A stretch of 64,000 nucleotides of DNA from Lysobacterales bacterium (lineage in GTDB: Bacteria; Pseudomonadota; Gammaproteobacteria; Xanthomonadales; Rhodanobacteraceae), in NCBI GenBank assembly GCA_016721015.1, contig JADKJL010000001.1, positions 124,001 through 188,000 on the forward strand, written 5' to 3'. Below the pieces are notes generated by a model. The model saw only the letters and a program-made list of their open reading frames with translations. It made no database searches and was not told the origin of the DNA. Of the stretch, positions 34,395 through 43,425 are shown one piece after another. Made by a program: the position numbers and the translations under genes. Each line of letters opens with the position of its first letter. Position 1 is the stretch's first letter.

Positions 34395-35570
34395 TCAAGT
34401 CGAAATCGCCAGCCTCTCGCCCTTGTAGATATGCGCGGTGATGAAATAGACGATCACCGCGGCCAGGGACGTGCAGGCAAAGCACAGCGCGATCTCGGCG
34501 CTGGTGACGACTTCGCCGCGCATCAGGCGGGTGATCGTGACTTGCTGGCCAACCAGCGGCACGGCGTACATCCAGGTTTCCACCTTGAATGGGAAGATCG
34601 ACATCATCATGGTCGGCAGGGCGGGCACGAACATCAGCAATGACAGGTAGGTCTGCGCCTCGCGGAAGCTCTTGGCGAAGGCGGCGGCGAGGGTTTGCAG
34701 GGTGGCGATCAGGAACACCAGCGGCAGCATCGCGATCAGGGTCAGAACGGCGAAGTGGGTGCCGATCGAGAGGGTCATACCGAGCTTCTCGGTCGGCATG
34801 AACTGCCCGGCGAATGAAAACGCGACGATGCTGAGCAACAACGTGGTCAGCGCAAATGCGCCGGTGGCACCGAGCTTGCCGAGCAGGATCTTCGTGCGCG
34901 CGACCGGGTTGGCAAACAGCGGTTCGAGCGATTGCCTTTCACGCTCGCCGGCGGTGGTATCGATGGCCAGCGCCATGCCGCCAATGAAAGCGCCGAGGAT
35001 GAAGAAATACGGCAGCATCGAGAACATCATGCCGCCGCGCGCCTGCGCGGTGGATTGGTCGCGATCGGCGACCACCAGCGGTCGGGCGATGATCGGCGAA
35101 ATGCCACGGGCAACCAGGCGCAAGGTGCTCGTGCGCTGGGCGTATTCGTCAATAATCCCGCGCAGGCGCTCGACCGAACCTTTTGCGTCGCGCTGCGATT
35201 CATCGAAGATCAATTCAATCTGGGCCGGCTCGCCCTTGTTCCATGCTTCGCCATAGCTGGGCGGAATGCGCAGGACCAGATCGGCATCCTGGTCGCGTAC
35301 GGCCTGCTCGGGCTCGGCAATCGGATCCTTGATGATGACGCCGCGCTGCTTCAGCGCGTCTATCAGATTGGGTGCGTTTTCGGCGCCGATAACGGGCACG
35401 GGCAAGGGCTTCTCGGCCTTGTCGAGCTCACGCGAAACGATGCCATTGATCAACAGCACAAAGATCAACGGTGCCATCAGCGGTCCGGTCAGCAAGGTAT
35501 TGATGACGGTGCGCCGGTCGCGAATGTTCTCGCGCACCTCTTTGAGAAAAACGGTGATGATGGTCTTCAT
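34395..35570 (-). CDS. NatB-like ABC-2 permease
   Basis: Membrane subunit of 391 residues. One N-terminal helix (about 22-42) is followed by a large extracytoplasmic domain (about 50-175) and five C-terminal helices. The pattern matches NatB/YhaP-type ABC-2 permeases (KEVRENIRDRRTVINTLLTGPLMAPL; TTAGERERQSLEPLFANPV). In Bacillus, NatAB exports Na+; many relatives export other compounds, so the substrate is open. The ATG overlaps the stop of the ATPase gene by 4 bp. Third gene of an operon with a TAP-like hydrolase. Confidence 0.9.
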   Translation of the reverse strand: MKTIITVFLKEVRENIRDRRTVINTLLTGPLMAPLIFVLLINGIVSRELDKAEKPLPVPVIGAENAPNLIDALKQRGVIIKDPIAEPEQAVRDQDADLVLRIPPSYGEAWNKGEPAQIELIFDESQRDAKGSVERLRGIIDEYAQRTSTLRLVARGISPIIARPLVVADRDQSTAQARGGMMFSMLPYFFILGAFIGGMALAIDTTAGERERQSLEPLFANPVARTKILLGKLGATGAFALTTLLLSIVAFSFAGQFMPTEKLGMTLSIGTHFAVLTLIAMLPLVFLIATLQTLAAAFAKSFREAQTYLSLLMFVPALPTMMMSIFPFKVETWMYAVPLVGQQVTITRLMRGEVVTSAEIALCFACTSLAAVIVYFITAHIYKGERLAIST

Positions 35571-36301
35571 GCGGCGAGTCCTTCTGCGGATCCGATGACC
35601 TGGACGAATGCATCTTCGAGATTGGAGGTGCCGGCCTGCTCACGCAACTGGTCCGGCGAGGCATCGGCGACGACATGGCCATGGGCAATGACGACGATGC
35701 GGTCACACAGCGCACCGACCTCCTGCATGATGTGGCTGGAAAACAGCACGCAACGGCCTTCTGCCTTGAGATGACGCAGGAAGTCGCGCATCGCCCGCGT
35801 AGCCATGACGTCAAGGCCGTTGGTGGGCTCATCGAGGATGCAATTTCCCGGATCGTGGATCAGCGCGCGCGCGATCGCGGTTTTCACGCGCTGGCCCTGG
35901 GAGAAGCCATCGGTGCGGCGATCGATGATCTCGGCCATGTCGAGTGCCTTGGACAAACCATCGATGCGCTTGGCGATGGTCGCCTCATCCATGCCTTGCA
36001 GGCGACCGAAGTATTCGATGTTCTCGCGCGAGGTCAGGCGCTTGTACAGGCCGCGCGCATCGGGCAACACGCCGAGACGCTTGCGCACGGCAATCGGATC
36101 GAGCGCGGCATCGATGCCATCGACGAGAACCTGGCCGCTGTCGGGCTTCATCAAGGTGTAGAGCATGCGCAGCGTGGTCGTCTTGCCGGCGCCATTGGGC
36201 CCAAGCAGGCCGGTGATTTCACCATCGCGTGCGGTGAACGAAACACCGTCGACTGCCTTGACTGCGCCGAACGCCTTGTTCAGATTTTTCAGTTCGATCA
36301 T
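35567..36301 (-). CDS. NatA-like ABC ATP-binding subunit
   Basis: ATPase of 244 residues from MIELKNLNKAFG. Walker A GPNGAGKTTT (about 36-45), Q-loop replaced by LGVLPDARGLY, signature FSQGQR, Walker B CILDEPTNGLD and H-loop SSH. The FSQGQR signature and DARGLY segment are typical of NatA-type ATPases. The ATG at 36301 lies in an ATGA overlap with the preceding hydrolase gene; a 40-codon upstream extension would run inside that gene and is rejected. Pairs with the downstream NatB-like permease. Confidence 0.92.
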   Translation of the reverse strand: MIELKNLNKAFGAVKAVDGVSFTARDGEITGLLGPNGAGKTTTLRMLYTLMKPDSGQVLVDGIDAALDPIAVRKRLGVLPDARGLYKRLTSRENIEYFGRLQGMDEATIAKRIDGLSKALDMAEIIDRRTDGFSQGQRVKTAIARALIHDPGNCILDEPTNGLDVMATRAMRDFLRHLKAEGRCVLFSSHIMQEVGALCDRIVVIAHGHVVADASPDQLREQAGTSNLEDAFVQVIGSAEGLAA

Positions 36302-37842
36302 GGCGCGGCTCCGTTGAAGTCGATGAAGTAGGGGATGGGTCCGAGCGCATCCGCGCAGCCCACGTCGAGCGTCTTTGGCGCCAGCGTATCCATGAATTGA
36401 CTGACCAGTTTCGGCATGCAACCGCGGCCGATGATGTTGTGACCCTGGCCCTTGGCGACAATCAGTTTGGCGTTGTCGAGATGCTGCATGACCTGTTCGC
36501 CATAGCGCGGCGGCGTGACCGGATCGAGCTCGCCTTCAAGGACCAGAATCGGCGTATCACCCTTGACCGGCTCGTTGAAGTCGGTCGGTCGCTGGCCACG
36601 CGGCCAGATTTCGCATTGCGCTTTCAGCACCTCGACCATGCGCTTGCCGAGCAGGGTGTCGGCATCGGCCTCGCCCGATGTCAGTCGATCGGCATCCTCC
36701 GAGCAGATCACCGACAGTTGCAGACCACTGCCGACCAGCGCTTCGACGCCCTGTTCGAGGATGCCGATCTGGCCCAGCAACGGGACGTCATTGCCGGCCA
36801 GCGATTGCTCGATCGTGTGCGGAAGCAGGGCGGCGGTTTCCGGCGCATAGGCAAACATGCGCACCAGACCGACCATCGAATCACCGTTGAGGGTTTCGGT
36901 CTTCTGCTCGAAGCTGACCGGATCGGCATGGCTGATCTTGCGCGGCGTGTCGGTCAGGGTTTTGCGCAGCGTGACCAGACTCGCATACGGATCCGGAAAG
37001 GCCTTGGCGCAAGCGGCCTGTTTTGCGCAATTGGCAAACTGCGCCTTGAGCGCATCGTCGAGATTCCTTGCGAATTCACCGCCGAGCGCGAGCTCGTTCG
37101 GGGCGACGCTGTCGAGGACGATGCTGCGCACGCCTTCGGGATGGCGCTTGAGATATTGCTGGGCCAGGCGCGTGCCGTAGGAGACGCCGACCAGATCAAG
37201 CTTCGGCGCACCCAGGGCCTGGCGCAAGGCCTCGAGATCCTCGACCGCATCGGTGGTCGTGTAGAAGCGCGGATCGGCGATTTTTGAAACCTCGTCGATA
37301 CAGCTCTGGGTTGATGCCGCCGTGCGTTCCAGATCAAACGGCAATGAATCCTCATCCTGGCCATCGTCGCGCTTGCACGTGAGCGGATTCGAGGCGCCGG
37401 TGCCGCGCTGATCCAGCAGCAGCACATGACGGTGCTTGCGCGCGGGGCCCAGCGGATCGGCCATCTGCGGCCAGGTATCGATCGCCGACTGGCCGGGCCC
37501 GCCGGCCAGATAGACGATGAAGTCATCGTCAGCCGCTTGCGTGCTCGCAATCAGGGCGAATTTCAAATCGAGTTTGCGACTGTTGGGGTCGGCCCGGTTC
37601 TCGGCCACCTGGAAGGGTGAACACCACGCCTTGGTGGTTGCCGCGGAATGCTCGCGCTTCAGTTCGCAGGCACTGAAATCAAGCGTGCCAAACCGGAAGG
37701 AGTCGGCATTGCTGGCAATCCGGTATTGCCCGCGCGTGGTTTGCGCGGAATCCGTGCTGGCAGGCTTGTCGCGGAATCTGGAATAGCCAAACGCAAGCAC
37801 AGCGAGCAGCGCCGCGATGCCTATCTTCATGTTCTTTTTCAT
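36298..37842 (-). CDS. Secreted alpha/beta hydrolase, TAP-like (tripeptidyl aminopeptidase group)
   Basis: Hydrolase of 514 residues with an N-terminal hydrophobic segment (about 5-20), so exported or membrane-tethered. The alpha/beta core has VYLAGGPGQSA (oxyanion region), LLLDQRGTGAS, nucleophile Ser in LVGVSYGTRLAQQ (about 220), catalytic Asp in LEGELDPVTPP and His in KGQGHNIIG. A TAP-like C-terminal domain is present. GAGG lies 8 nt before the ATG. It overlaps the NatA-like gene, so a peptidase and an ABC exporter are made together. Similar hydrolases release N-terminal peptides or act on small esters. Confidence 0.9.
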   Translation of the reverse strand: MKKNMKIGIAALLAVLAFGYSRFRDKPASTDSAQTTRGQYRIASNADSFRFGTLDFSACELKREHSAATTKAWCSPFQVAENRADPNSRKLDLKFALIASTQAADDDFIVYLAGGPGQSAIDTWPQMADPLGPARKHRHVLLLDQRGTGASNPLTCKRDDGQDEDSLPFDLERTAASTQSCIDEVSKIADPRFYTTTDAVEDLEALRQALGAPKLDLVGVSYGTRLAQQYLKRHPEGVRSIVLDSVAPNELALGGEFARNLDDALKAQFANCAKQAACAKAFPDPYASLVTLRKTLTDTPRKISHADPVSFEQKTETLNGDSMVGLVRMFAYAPETAALLPHTIEQSLAGNDVPLLGQIGILEQGVEALVGSGLQLSVICSEDADRLTSGEADADTLLGKRMVEVLKAQCEIWPRGQRPTDFNEPVKGDTPILVLEGELDPVTPPRYGEQVMQHLDNAKLIVAKGQGHNIIGRGCMPKLVSQFMDTLAPKTLDVGCADALGPIPYFIDFNGAAP

Positions 37843-37893
37843 GGAAACCTCGTTGGTCTGAATCCCTGTCCCAATGTTTTCTTATCGGCCGTC

Positions 37894-38286
37894 TCAAGCC
37901 CAGTAGCGATAGCGCAAGCGCACCCAGATCTGGGCGGCCAGCCAGCACACGGCCATGATCAGCCCGGCCACCGGCAGCGATGTCTTCAGCGCGCCAAACA
38001 AATCAAGAAAGGTCAGCATGACGATCACGCAGAACGAAACCGCGAAAGCAATCGTCATCGCCTCGACCTCGACACGCTGGCGCAATTCGTCGCGTCGGCG
38101 CAGCCGGCGCATTTCGGCATAGGCCATCCAGGCGATCGATGGCAACGGAATCAGCGCGACGAGAATGCGCAAGGCACCCGGTTCCATGCGCTTGCTCACC
38201 ACGCCGGCGACAAACACGCTGGCGATGTAGAACAAGGTCACCAGACCCATGTCCCTGAGGTAACGTCGTGTTTGTGCAAATGCCAT
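37894..38286 (-). CDS. Small membrane protein, paralogue 1 of 3
   Basis: Membrane protein of 130 residues with four hydrophobic segments. The central part has the pattern shared with two neighbours: VALIPLPSIAWMAYAEMRRLRRRDELRQRVEVEAMTIAF in this copy (two helices joined by a basic/acidic loop) and a C-terminal ARG/TYR-rich end (RLRYRYWA). The start at ATG 38286 lies 10 bp after the XRE regulator stop. Last gene of a four-gene operon. Function unknown; I cannot assign a family name. Confidence 0.75.
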   Translation of the reverse strand: MAFAQTRRYLRDMGLVTLFYIASVFVAGVVSKRMEPGALRILVALIPLPSIAWMAYAEMRRLRRRDELRQRVEVEAMTIAFAVSFCVIVMLTFLDLFGALKTSLPVAGLIMAVCWLAAQIWVRLRYRYWA

Positions 38287-38296
38287 GGTCAGTTGC

Positions 38297-38491
38297 TTAT
38301 TTCCCTGGGATGAAGATCGCTTCGATCGACTCGCCAAACAGGCGCGCGATGGCGAAGGCGAGCGGAAGGCTCGGATCATATTTGCCGGTCTCGATCGCGT
38401 TGACGGTCTGCCGCGACACGTCCAGGCGATCGGCCAGCTCGGCTTGTGACCAGCCGCTGCTGCTGCGAAGTTCGCGGACGCGGTTGTTCAT
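38297..38491 (-). CDS. Small XRE/Cro-CI-type transcriptional regulator
   Basis: DNA-binding protein of 64 residues: a single helix-turn-helix domain (RVRELRSSSGWSQAELADRLDVSRQTVNAIETGKYDPSL) followed by the LAFAIARLFGESIEAIF ending typical of the small YozG-like XRE subgroup. It overlaps the upstream membrane-protein gene (ATGA) and sits 10 bp before the next. Small XRE regulators of this type are often coded beside small membrane proteins. The cluster may be autoregulated. Confidence 0.9.
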   Translation of the reverse strand: MNNRVRELRSSSGWSQAELADRLDVSRQTVNAIETGKYDPSLPLAFAIARLFGESIEAIFIPGK

Positions 38492-38916
38492 CGGTAGCGG
38501 CGCTGCGCCCAGATCCGGGCCAGTCCGTAGGCGATCCATTGCGCCGGAAATATCCAGAGCAGGGCTTCGCGGGCGCTTAAATCGAGCACATGGGCGAGCA
38601 ACAGGAAACTCAAGGTCAGGCAACCCAGTCCAATGACGACGGCGGCAATGGCGAGAGCCTCAAGATCAATACGGCGCTGCAACTCGTCGCCGCCACGAAC
38701 CAGGCTTACGACGGCGCCGATGGCGAAGCCAATCGGAATGACGGGCATCAAGCTGACCAGCGCCCGCACAACGACCGGCGCATCGAGCAGGCGGTGCTTG
38801 AGCAACCAGACGCAAACCCAGGTTGTCGCCAGATAGGCCAGCGCGGACACCAGGCAATTGGCCAGACTCGTCTTGCGATTCACGTGCTTCAAGGGAATCT
38901 CCGTGGTGCGATGCAA
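38488..38916 (-). CDS. Small membrane protein, paralogue 2 of 3
   Basis: Membrane protein of 142 residues with four hydrophobic segments. The signature SLMPVIPIGFAIGAVVSLV, followed by GGDELQRRIDLEALAIA, is nearly the same as in the next gene upstream. It ends WIFPAQWIAYGLARIWAQRRYR. The stop overlaps the start of the XRE gene. Related to, but clearly diverged from, its two neighbours. Confidence 0.77.
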   Translation of the reverse strand: MHRTTEIPLKHVNRKTSLANCLVSALAYLATTWVCVWLLKHRLLDAPVVVRALVSLMPVIPIGFAIGAVVSLVRGGDELQRRIDLEALAIAAVVIGLGCLTLSFLLLAHVLDLSAREALLWIFPAQWIAYGLARIWAQRRYR

Positions 38917-38933
38917 TCCGTATTGGACGGCGC

Positions 38934-39329
38934 CTAGTCAGCGCCGTAGCGGCGTGTCGCCACGCTACGCACCAGACCGAAGCTCCCGGCCAGCGCCGGA
39001 AATACCCAGAGCAGGATCGAACCATCGAGCGTGATGACCTCGGCAGCCGCAAGAAAACCGCCAATCAGGCTGGCGACGCCGACAATGCCCGCTGAAATCG
39101 CCAAGGATTCAAGATGCAGGCGCTGCATCATTTCGTCAGCGGCGAGGATGTGGCGAATGATGGCGCGAATGGCGAACCCGATCGGAATCACCGGAGTCAT
39201 CACGATCAGCGCACGTAACGTGTGGTCGTCGGTTGTTCGCACCAGCGGCCAGACCGTCAGCATGACGACCGTATAAGCGGCCATCGCAGGCGGGAATTCG
39301 CGCAGATAGCGTTTGTCGATGGCGCGCAT
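38934..39329 (-). CDS. Small membrane protein, paralogue 3 of 3
   Basis: Membrane protein of 131 residues and first gene of the operon. It carries MTPVIPIGFAIRAIIRHIL, then ADEMMQRLHLESLAISAGIVG, and ends LLWVFPALAGSFGLVRSVATRRYG, so all three blocks align with paralogue 2. ATG 39329 (MRAIDKRYL) is chosen over an upstream in-frame ATG ten codons earlier. Unknown function. Confidence 0.77.
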   Translation of the reverse strand: MRAIDKRYLREFPPAMAAYTVVMLTVWPLVRTTDDHTLRALIVMTPVIPIGFAIRAIIRHILAADEMMQRLHLESLAISAGIVGVASLIGGFLAAAEVITLDGSILLWVFPALAGSFGLVRSVATRRYGAD

Positions 39330-39447
39330 GGGAAATCCCGTGTCAAGTAAGCTTGACATAGCCTAAGCGCGCCCACGGCACCGTGTCAAGCGTCCTTTAC
39401 ACGCGCCCGGAGCGAACTTGCACCCGAGGTGAGCCGCGCCACAACCG

Positions 39448-40200
39448 TCAACGCGCCGAAATATACTTTTCCCGGCGAAGCTGCGAGACGGCAAACCCGG
39501 CGTCCTTGAGCAGGGCGAAACTCTGATCAACCATGTCCGGATTGCCGCACAGGTAAAACACGTCACTGGCCGGATCCGGCTTGAGTGCCTCAATGGCAAC
39601 CTGCACGCGACCGGTGTAGTCGCCGGCACGCGGCACGGCGCGGGGTTCGCGGCTGAAACACGCATGGAAACCGAACCCCGGCGTCGCTTCGGCGAACGCG
39701 GCAAATTCGTCGCCATAGAGCAGATCCGCCTCGTTGCGGGCGCCCTGGATCAACTCGAATGTGCAGCCACGCGTCTGGATCAGTTTCGTGATCAGCGGCA
39801 GCATCGCGCGGTACGGCGTGATGCCGGTGCCGGTGCCGACCAGCAGGTAGCGCGCGTTGGTATCGGCATTGAGCAGGCAGAAGCGCCCGTACGGACCGCT
39901 CGCATCGACGACGGCACCCAGCGCGAGTCCGCCGAGCAGTTCCGTCGCCGCGCCCCCATCCACATAGGAAACCGCAATCTCGATTTGCCCGACCGGTGTC
40001 GCATCGCCCGCGCCCAGCGTGGCGACCGAATAGCTGCGTTTGGTCGCCTGGCCGTCGCCATAGCTGAAATGGATCTGGATGAACTGGCCCGGGATAAAGG
40101 CAAAGGCCTCGCCATCGGCATGCTCGAAAACCATGTGGCGCACGGCCGGAGCGATCATGCGCGCGGAAACAAGACGAAGTGGGAACTGGATGATGGCCAC
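39448..40200 (-). CDS. fpr: Ferredoxin/flavodoxin-NADP+ reductase
   Basis: FAD-dependent reductase of 250 residues that exchanges electrons between NADPH and ferredoxin or flavodoxin. The FAD-binding RSYSVAT (about 55-61) and NADP-binding GTGTGITPYRAML (about 121-133) are clear, as are LIQGARNEADLLY and the C-terminal FYLCGNPDMVDQ...REKYISAR. The last residues lack the aromatic terminus of plant-type enzymes and match bacterial Fpr. Start codon is GTG at 40200. Divergent from yadG. Confidence 0.9.
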   Translation of the reverse strand: MAIIQFPLRLVSARMIAPAVRHMVFEHADGEAFAFIPGQFIQIHFSYGDGQATKRSYSVATLGAGDATPVGQIEIAVSYVDGGAATELLGGLALGAVVDASGPYGRFCLLNADTNARYLLVGTGTGITPYRAMLPLITKLIQTRGCTFELIQGARNEADLLYGDEFAAFAEATPGFGFHACFSREPRAVPRAGDYTGRVQVAIEALKPDPASDVFYLCGNPDMVDQSFALLKDAGFAVSQLRREKYISAR

Positions 40201-40271
40201 GGCGGGAATGATCGTTGCAGATAGCCCGCTATACTATCAGCCTCCCCGCAGCCGCCTCGTTGCCCATGCCC

Positions 40272-41207
40272 ATGAGCCAGACTCCCGCGCTCGAAATCCG
40301 TGACCTGCGCAAGGTCTACGCCGGCGGCGTGGAGGCGCTCAAGGGCGTCTCACTGGATGTCCATCCCGGTGATTTCTTCGCTTTGCTCGGACCGAACGGT
40401 GCCGGCAAATCGACCTTGATCGGCATCGTCAGCTCGCTGGTCAACGCCAGTTCGGGTTCGGTCAAGGTGTTTGGCGTGGATATCGAACAGGATCGCGAGG
40501 CGGCGATGCGCCTGCTTGGCCTGGTCCCGCAGGAAGTCAATTTCAACTTCTTCGAGAAGCCGTTCGAGATCCTCTGCAACTACGCCGGCTTTTATGGCAT
40601 TCCGCGTGCCGAGGCCAAGCTGCGGGCCGAGCAGGAGTTGCGCCGGGCGCAGCTTTGGGACAAGGCGCAGACGACAGCACGCACGCTGTCGGGGGGTATG
40701 AAGCGCCGCCTGATGATCGCGCGCGCGATGATGACGAGGCCGCGCCTGCTGATCCTCGACGAGCCGACTGCTGGCGTCGACATCGAGATCCGGCGCGGGA
40801 TGTGGCGAACGCTCAAGGAGGTCAACGCCGCCGGAACCACGGTGATTCTCACCACGCACTATCTGGAAGAGGCCGAGAGCCTGTGCCGCAATCTCGCGAT
40901 CATCGATGGCGGACACATCATCGAGAACGGCCCGATGAAAACCTTGCTGGCGAAACTCGATGTCGAGGGCTTTCTGCTCGACATCGACGGCGACCTGCCG
41001 ACTGAATTGCCGCATATCGAGGGCGTGATCATCCACGCCGAAGACAGCCACACGCTTGATCTGGAAATGCCGCGCGCGATGGTTCTCAACAGCGTTTTCG
41101 CCAGCCTCGATGGCGCCGGCATCCGCGTGCGCTCGATGCGCACCAAGACCAATCGCCTCGAAGAACTCTTCGTGCGCCTGACCGGCGCCAAGGAGGTGGC
41201 CGCATGA
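40272..41207 (+). CDS. yadG: YadG-like ABC transporter ATP-binding protein
   Basis: ATPase of 311 residues that follows E. coli YadG closely through the whole chain: LGLVPQE(V/F)NFN, LSGGMKRRLMIARA(M/L)M, LLILDEPTAGVDIE, TTHYLEEAE, and a C-terminal NSVFASL...KTNRLEELFV. Walker A is GPNGAGKST (about 40-48). Two ATGs six bases apart (40266, 40272) could start it; neither has a clear Shine-Dalgarno. It overlaps yadH by 4 bp. The natural substrate of YadGH is unknown. Confidence 0.92.
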   Translation: MSQTPALEIRDLRKVYAGGVEALKGVSLDVHPGDFFALLGPNGAGKSTLIGIVSSLVNASSGSVKVFGVDIEQDREAAMRLLGLVPQEVNFNFFEKPFEILCNYAGFYGIPRAEAKLRAEQELRRAQLWDKAQTTARTLSGGMKRRLMIARAMMTRPRLLILDEPTAGVDIEIRRGMWRTLKEVNAAGTTVILTTHYLEEAESLCRNLAIIDGGHIIENGPMKTLLAKLDVEGFLLDIDGDLPTELPHIEGVIIHAEDSHTLDLEMPRAMVLNSVFASLDGAGIRVRSMRTKTNRLEELFVRLTGAKEVAA

Positions 41208-41986
41208 GCACGACATCCAGCCATCCGAACCTCGTCGCACTGCTGACGATCGCGCGCCGCGAAGTCATGCGCATCCTGCGCATCTGGGCACAGACCCTGG
41301 TGCCTCCGGCGATCACGATGACCCTGTACTTCCTGATCTTCGGCAGTCTGATCGGTAGCCGCATCGGTGACATGGGCGGCTACAACTACATGGATTTCAT
41401 CGTGCCCGGACTGGTCATGATGTCGATCATCCAGAACAGCTACGGCAATATTTCCTCGAGCTTCTTCGGCGCCAAGTTCGGTCGGCATATCGAGGAGATG
41501 CTGGTCAGCCCGATGCCAAACTGGGTCATCCTCGGCGGCTACGTGGCAGGTGCCGTGCTGCGGGGCGTCCTCGTCGGCGTGATTGTGCTCGGCATCGCGA
41601 TGCTGTTCACCCATGTGCGCATCCCGCATCCCGTGGTCACGATCACGACCGTCTTGCTGGGTGCAACGATCTTCTCGCTGGCCGGCTTCGTCAATGCGGT
41701 CTACGCGAAGAAGTTCGACGACGTCGCCATCGTGCCGACCTTCATCCTGACCCCGCTGACCTACCTCGGCGGCGTGTTCTATTCAGTCAAGATGTTGCCT
41801 GACTGGGCGCAGACGATGACCCATGCCAACCCGGTCTTCTACATGGTCAATGCGTTCCGCTATGGCCTGCTCGGCAGCAGCGACATCCCGGTCGGCATCG
41901 CCTACGCGCTGATGATCGGATTCGTCATCGTGCTCGGTGCGCTGAGCTTGTGGTTACTCAAGCGCGGCATTGGTTTGCGCAGCTAG
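41204..41986 (+). CDS. yadH: YadH-like ABC-2 permease
   Basis: Permease of 260 residues with six membrane helices. RIWAQTLVPPAITMTLYF(L/I)IFG, LIGSRIGDM, FIVPGLVMMS, SSFFGAKFGR(H/N)IEE and TPLTYLGGVFYS(V/L) are the same blocks as in E. coli YadH. Starts in an ATGA overlap with yadG. About 500 bp of repeat-containing DNA follows it. Confidence 0.92.
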   Translation: MSTTSSHPNLVALLTIARREVMRILRIWAQTLVPPAITMTLYFLIFGSLIGSRIGDMGGYNYMDFIVPGLVMMSIIQNSYGNISSSFFGAKFGRHIEEMLVSPMPNWVILGGYVAGAVLRGVLVGVIVLGIAMLFTHVRIPHPVVTITTVLLGATIFSLAGFVNAVYAKKFDDVAIVPTFILTPLTYLGGVFYSVKMLPDWAQTMTHANPVFYMVNAFRYGLLGSSDIPVGIAYALMIGFVIVLGALSLWLLKRGIGLRS

Positions 41987-42117
41987 CAGTCGGTCGGATT
42001 GTTTGTATTGGATGACCCTGGGTCTCGCTGACACACCTGTCTGCATGTAGCCGAGACCAAGTTCCCCTCGCCGCCGTCCCCGCGAAGGCATGGACCCGGT
42101 TCTCTTTGTCAGCTGGC

Positions 42118-42402
42118 GCACGCACCTTCGTCGCGCGGCATCCCTGCCGGGGTATCACTCGCCTCCCGGCGAGCGAGTCACTTTCTCTTGCGTGGCCAAG
42201 AGAAAGTAACCAAAGAGAAGGCCACCCCGATACAGCGGTCTCCGGGCTCCTGCCCTCCGACTACGCAACGCGACTCCGGGGCAGCAGCCTCGCGCACCCG
42301 AAGCACAGGGACTGTGCGTAGGGCGCGATAGCGGGGTGGCCTTTCTCTTGGTGCCGGAGGCGAGTGAAAAAAGGCAGGATGCCGCGCGACGAAGGAGCGT
42401 GC
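42118..42402. mobile_element. Long-inverted-repeat element, copy A
   Basis: Ends are imperfect inverted repeats: CCTTCGTCGCGCGGCATCC at about 42124 and GGATGCCGCGCGACGAAGG at about 42377-42395, with similarity continuing into CACTCGCCTCC on both sides. The inside has palindromic AGAGAAAGTAACCAAAGAGA and a CAGGGACTGTGCGTAGGGCG block. No ORF of note. The same order of blocks is found in the larger copy B (49876-50656). Flanking gap sequence 41987-42117 shows no gene. Confidence 0.8.
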
Positions 42403-42484
42403 ATCAAAGATTCAATGCCACTTGGCTCTGCGCGCGCGGAGTCCAAGACAAAATGTTTCGTACTGTCCCTTGCAGGAAATATGA

Positions 42485-43270
42485 CTAGATCCCGAAAAAC
42501 GCCCGAGTCGTCGCCGTCGCATTCGCTGCTGTTGCCTCGACGTCCTCGCCGCGATCGCGTGCGAGTTCCTCGACGATATGCCGTAGATACATCGGTTCGT
42601 TGCGCCGGTGCGAGGGTTTCGGACTGACCGTGCGCGGCAGCAGGTAGGGTGAGTCGGTTTCGACCATCAGGCGGTTTGACGGGATGTCGCGCACGAGTTC
42701 ACGCAAATGCGTACCGCGGCGCTCGTCGCAGAGCCAACCGGTGATGCCGATATGCCAGCCGGCGTCGAGATAATCGATCATTTCCTCGCGCGTGCCGGTG
42801 AAACAATGGACGACAACCTTGCCGATCCGCCCGGCGAAGTTTCGCATCACCGCCATGAAATCCGCATGCGCATCGCGCTGGTGCAGGAACAGCGGCTTGG
42901 CGCAGTCGACGGCGATCTGCAACTGGCGTTCGAAGGCCTCGATCTGCGCGGCTTGCGGGGAATAATTGCGGTGATAGTCGAGTCCGGTTTCGCCGACTGC
43001 CCTGACCTCGTCTGTCATGGCATGTTCGCGTAGTTCGGCATCGGTCGCGTCGTCGTAGTCGATGGCGTGATGCGGATGCACCCCGGCCGTGGCGAACAGC
43101 AGGCCGGGATGGGCACGCGCCAGAGACAAAGCCATGCGACTGCCGGCTGCGCTGGCGCCGGTCACGACCATCTGCGCCACGCCGTGCGCCAGCGCACGTT
43201 CGAGCACCTGGTCGAAGTCGGGACGAAACGACTCGTGGGTCAGGTTGGCGCCGATATCAATAAGTTGCAT
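42485..43270 (-). CDS. tatD: TatD family metal-dependent hydrolase
   Basis: TIM-barrel hydrolase of 261 residues, with 3'-5' exonuclease activity in E. coli TatD. The metal ligands are in place: a DIGANLTHESF start (the usual DxHxH is changed to DIGANLTH, as in TatD itself), GVHPHHA, GETGLDYHR, LHQRDAH, VVHCFTG and ETDSPYL. ATG 43270 is chosen because the family starts at MQLIDIGANL. The frame extends 26 codons upstream without a credible start. Confidence 0.94.
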   Translation of the reverse strand: MQLIDIGANLTHESFRPDFDQVLERALAHGVAQMVVTGASAAGSRMALSLARAHPGLLFATAGVHPHHAIDYDDATDAELREHAMTDEVRAVGETGLDYHRNYSPQAAQIEAFERQLQIAVDCAKPLFLHQRDAHADFMAVMRNFAGRIGKVVVHCFTGTREEMIDYLDAGWHIGITGWLCDERRGTHLRELVRDIPSNRLMVETDSPYLLPRTVSPKPSHRRNEPMYLRHIVEELARDRGEDVEATAANATATTRAFFGI

Positions 43271-43425
43271 GGACGACAGCCCCGCAGAGGAACCGGCGAT
43301 TATGCGGCGACCGTGACTGAGTGCACAGGATGGAGTGGGCAACGGCACTTTCCCTCAAAAGTTCACAGCTGATTCACCCCGCGGCTGCGAGTATCCTAGC
43401 GCTCGGCCACCCTCTGGAGTTGATC

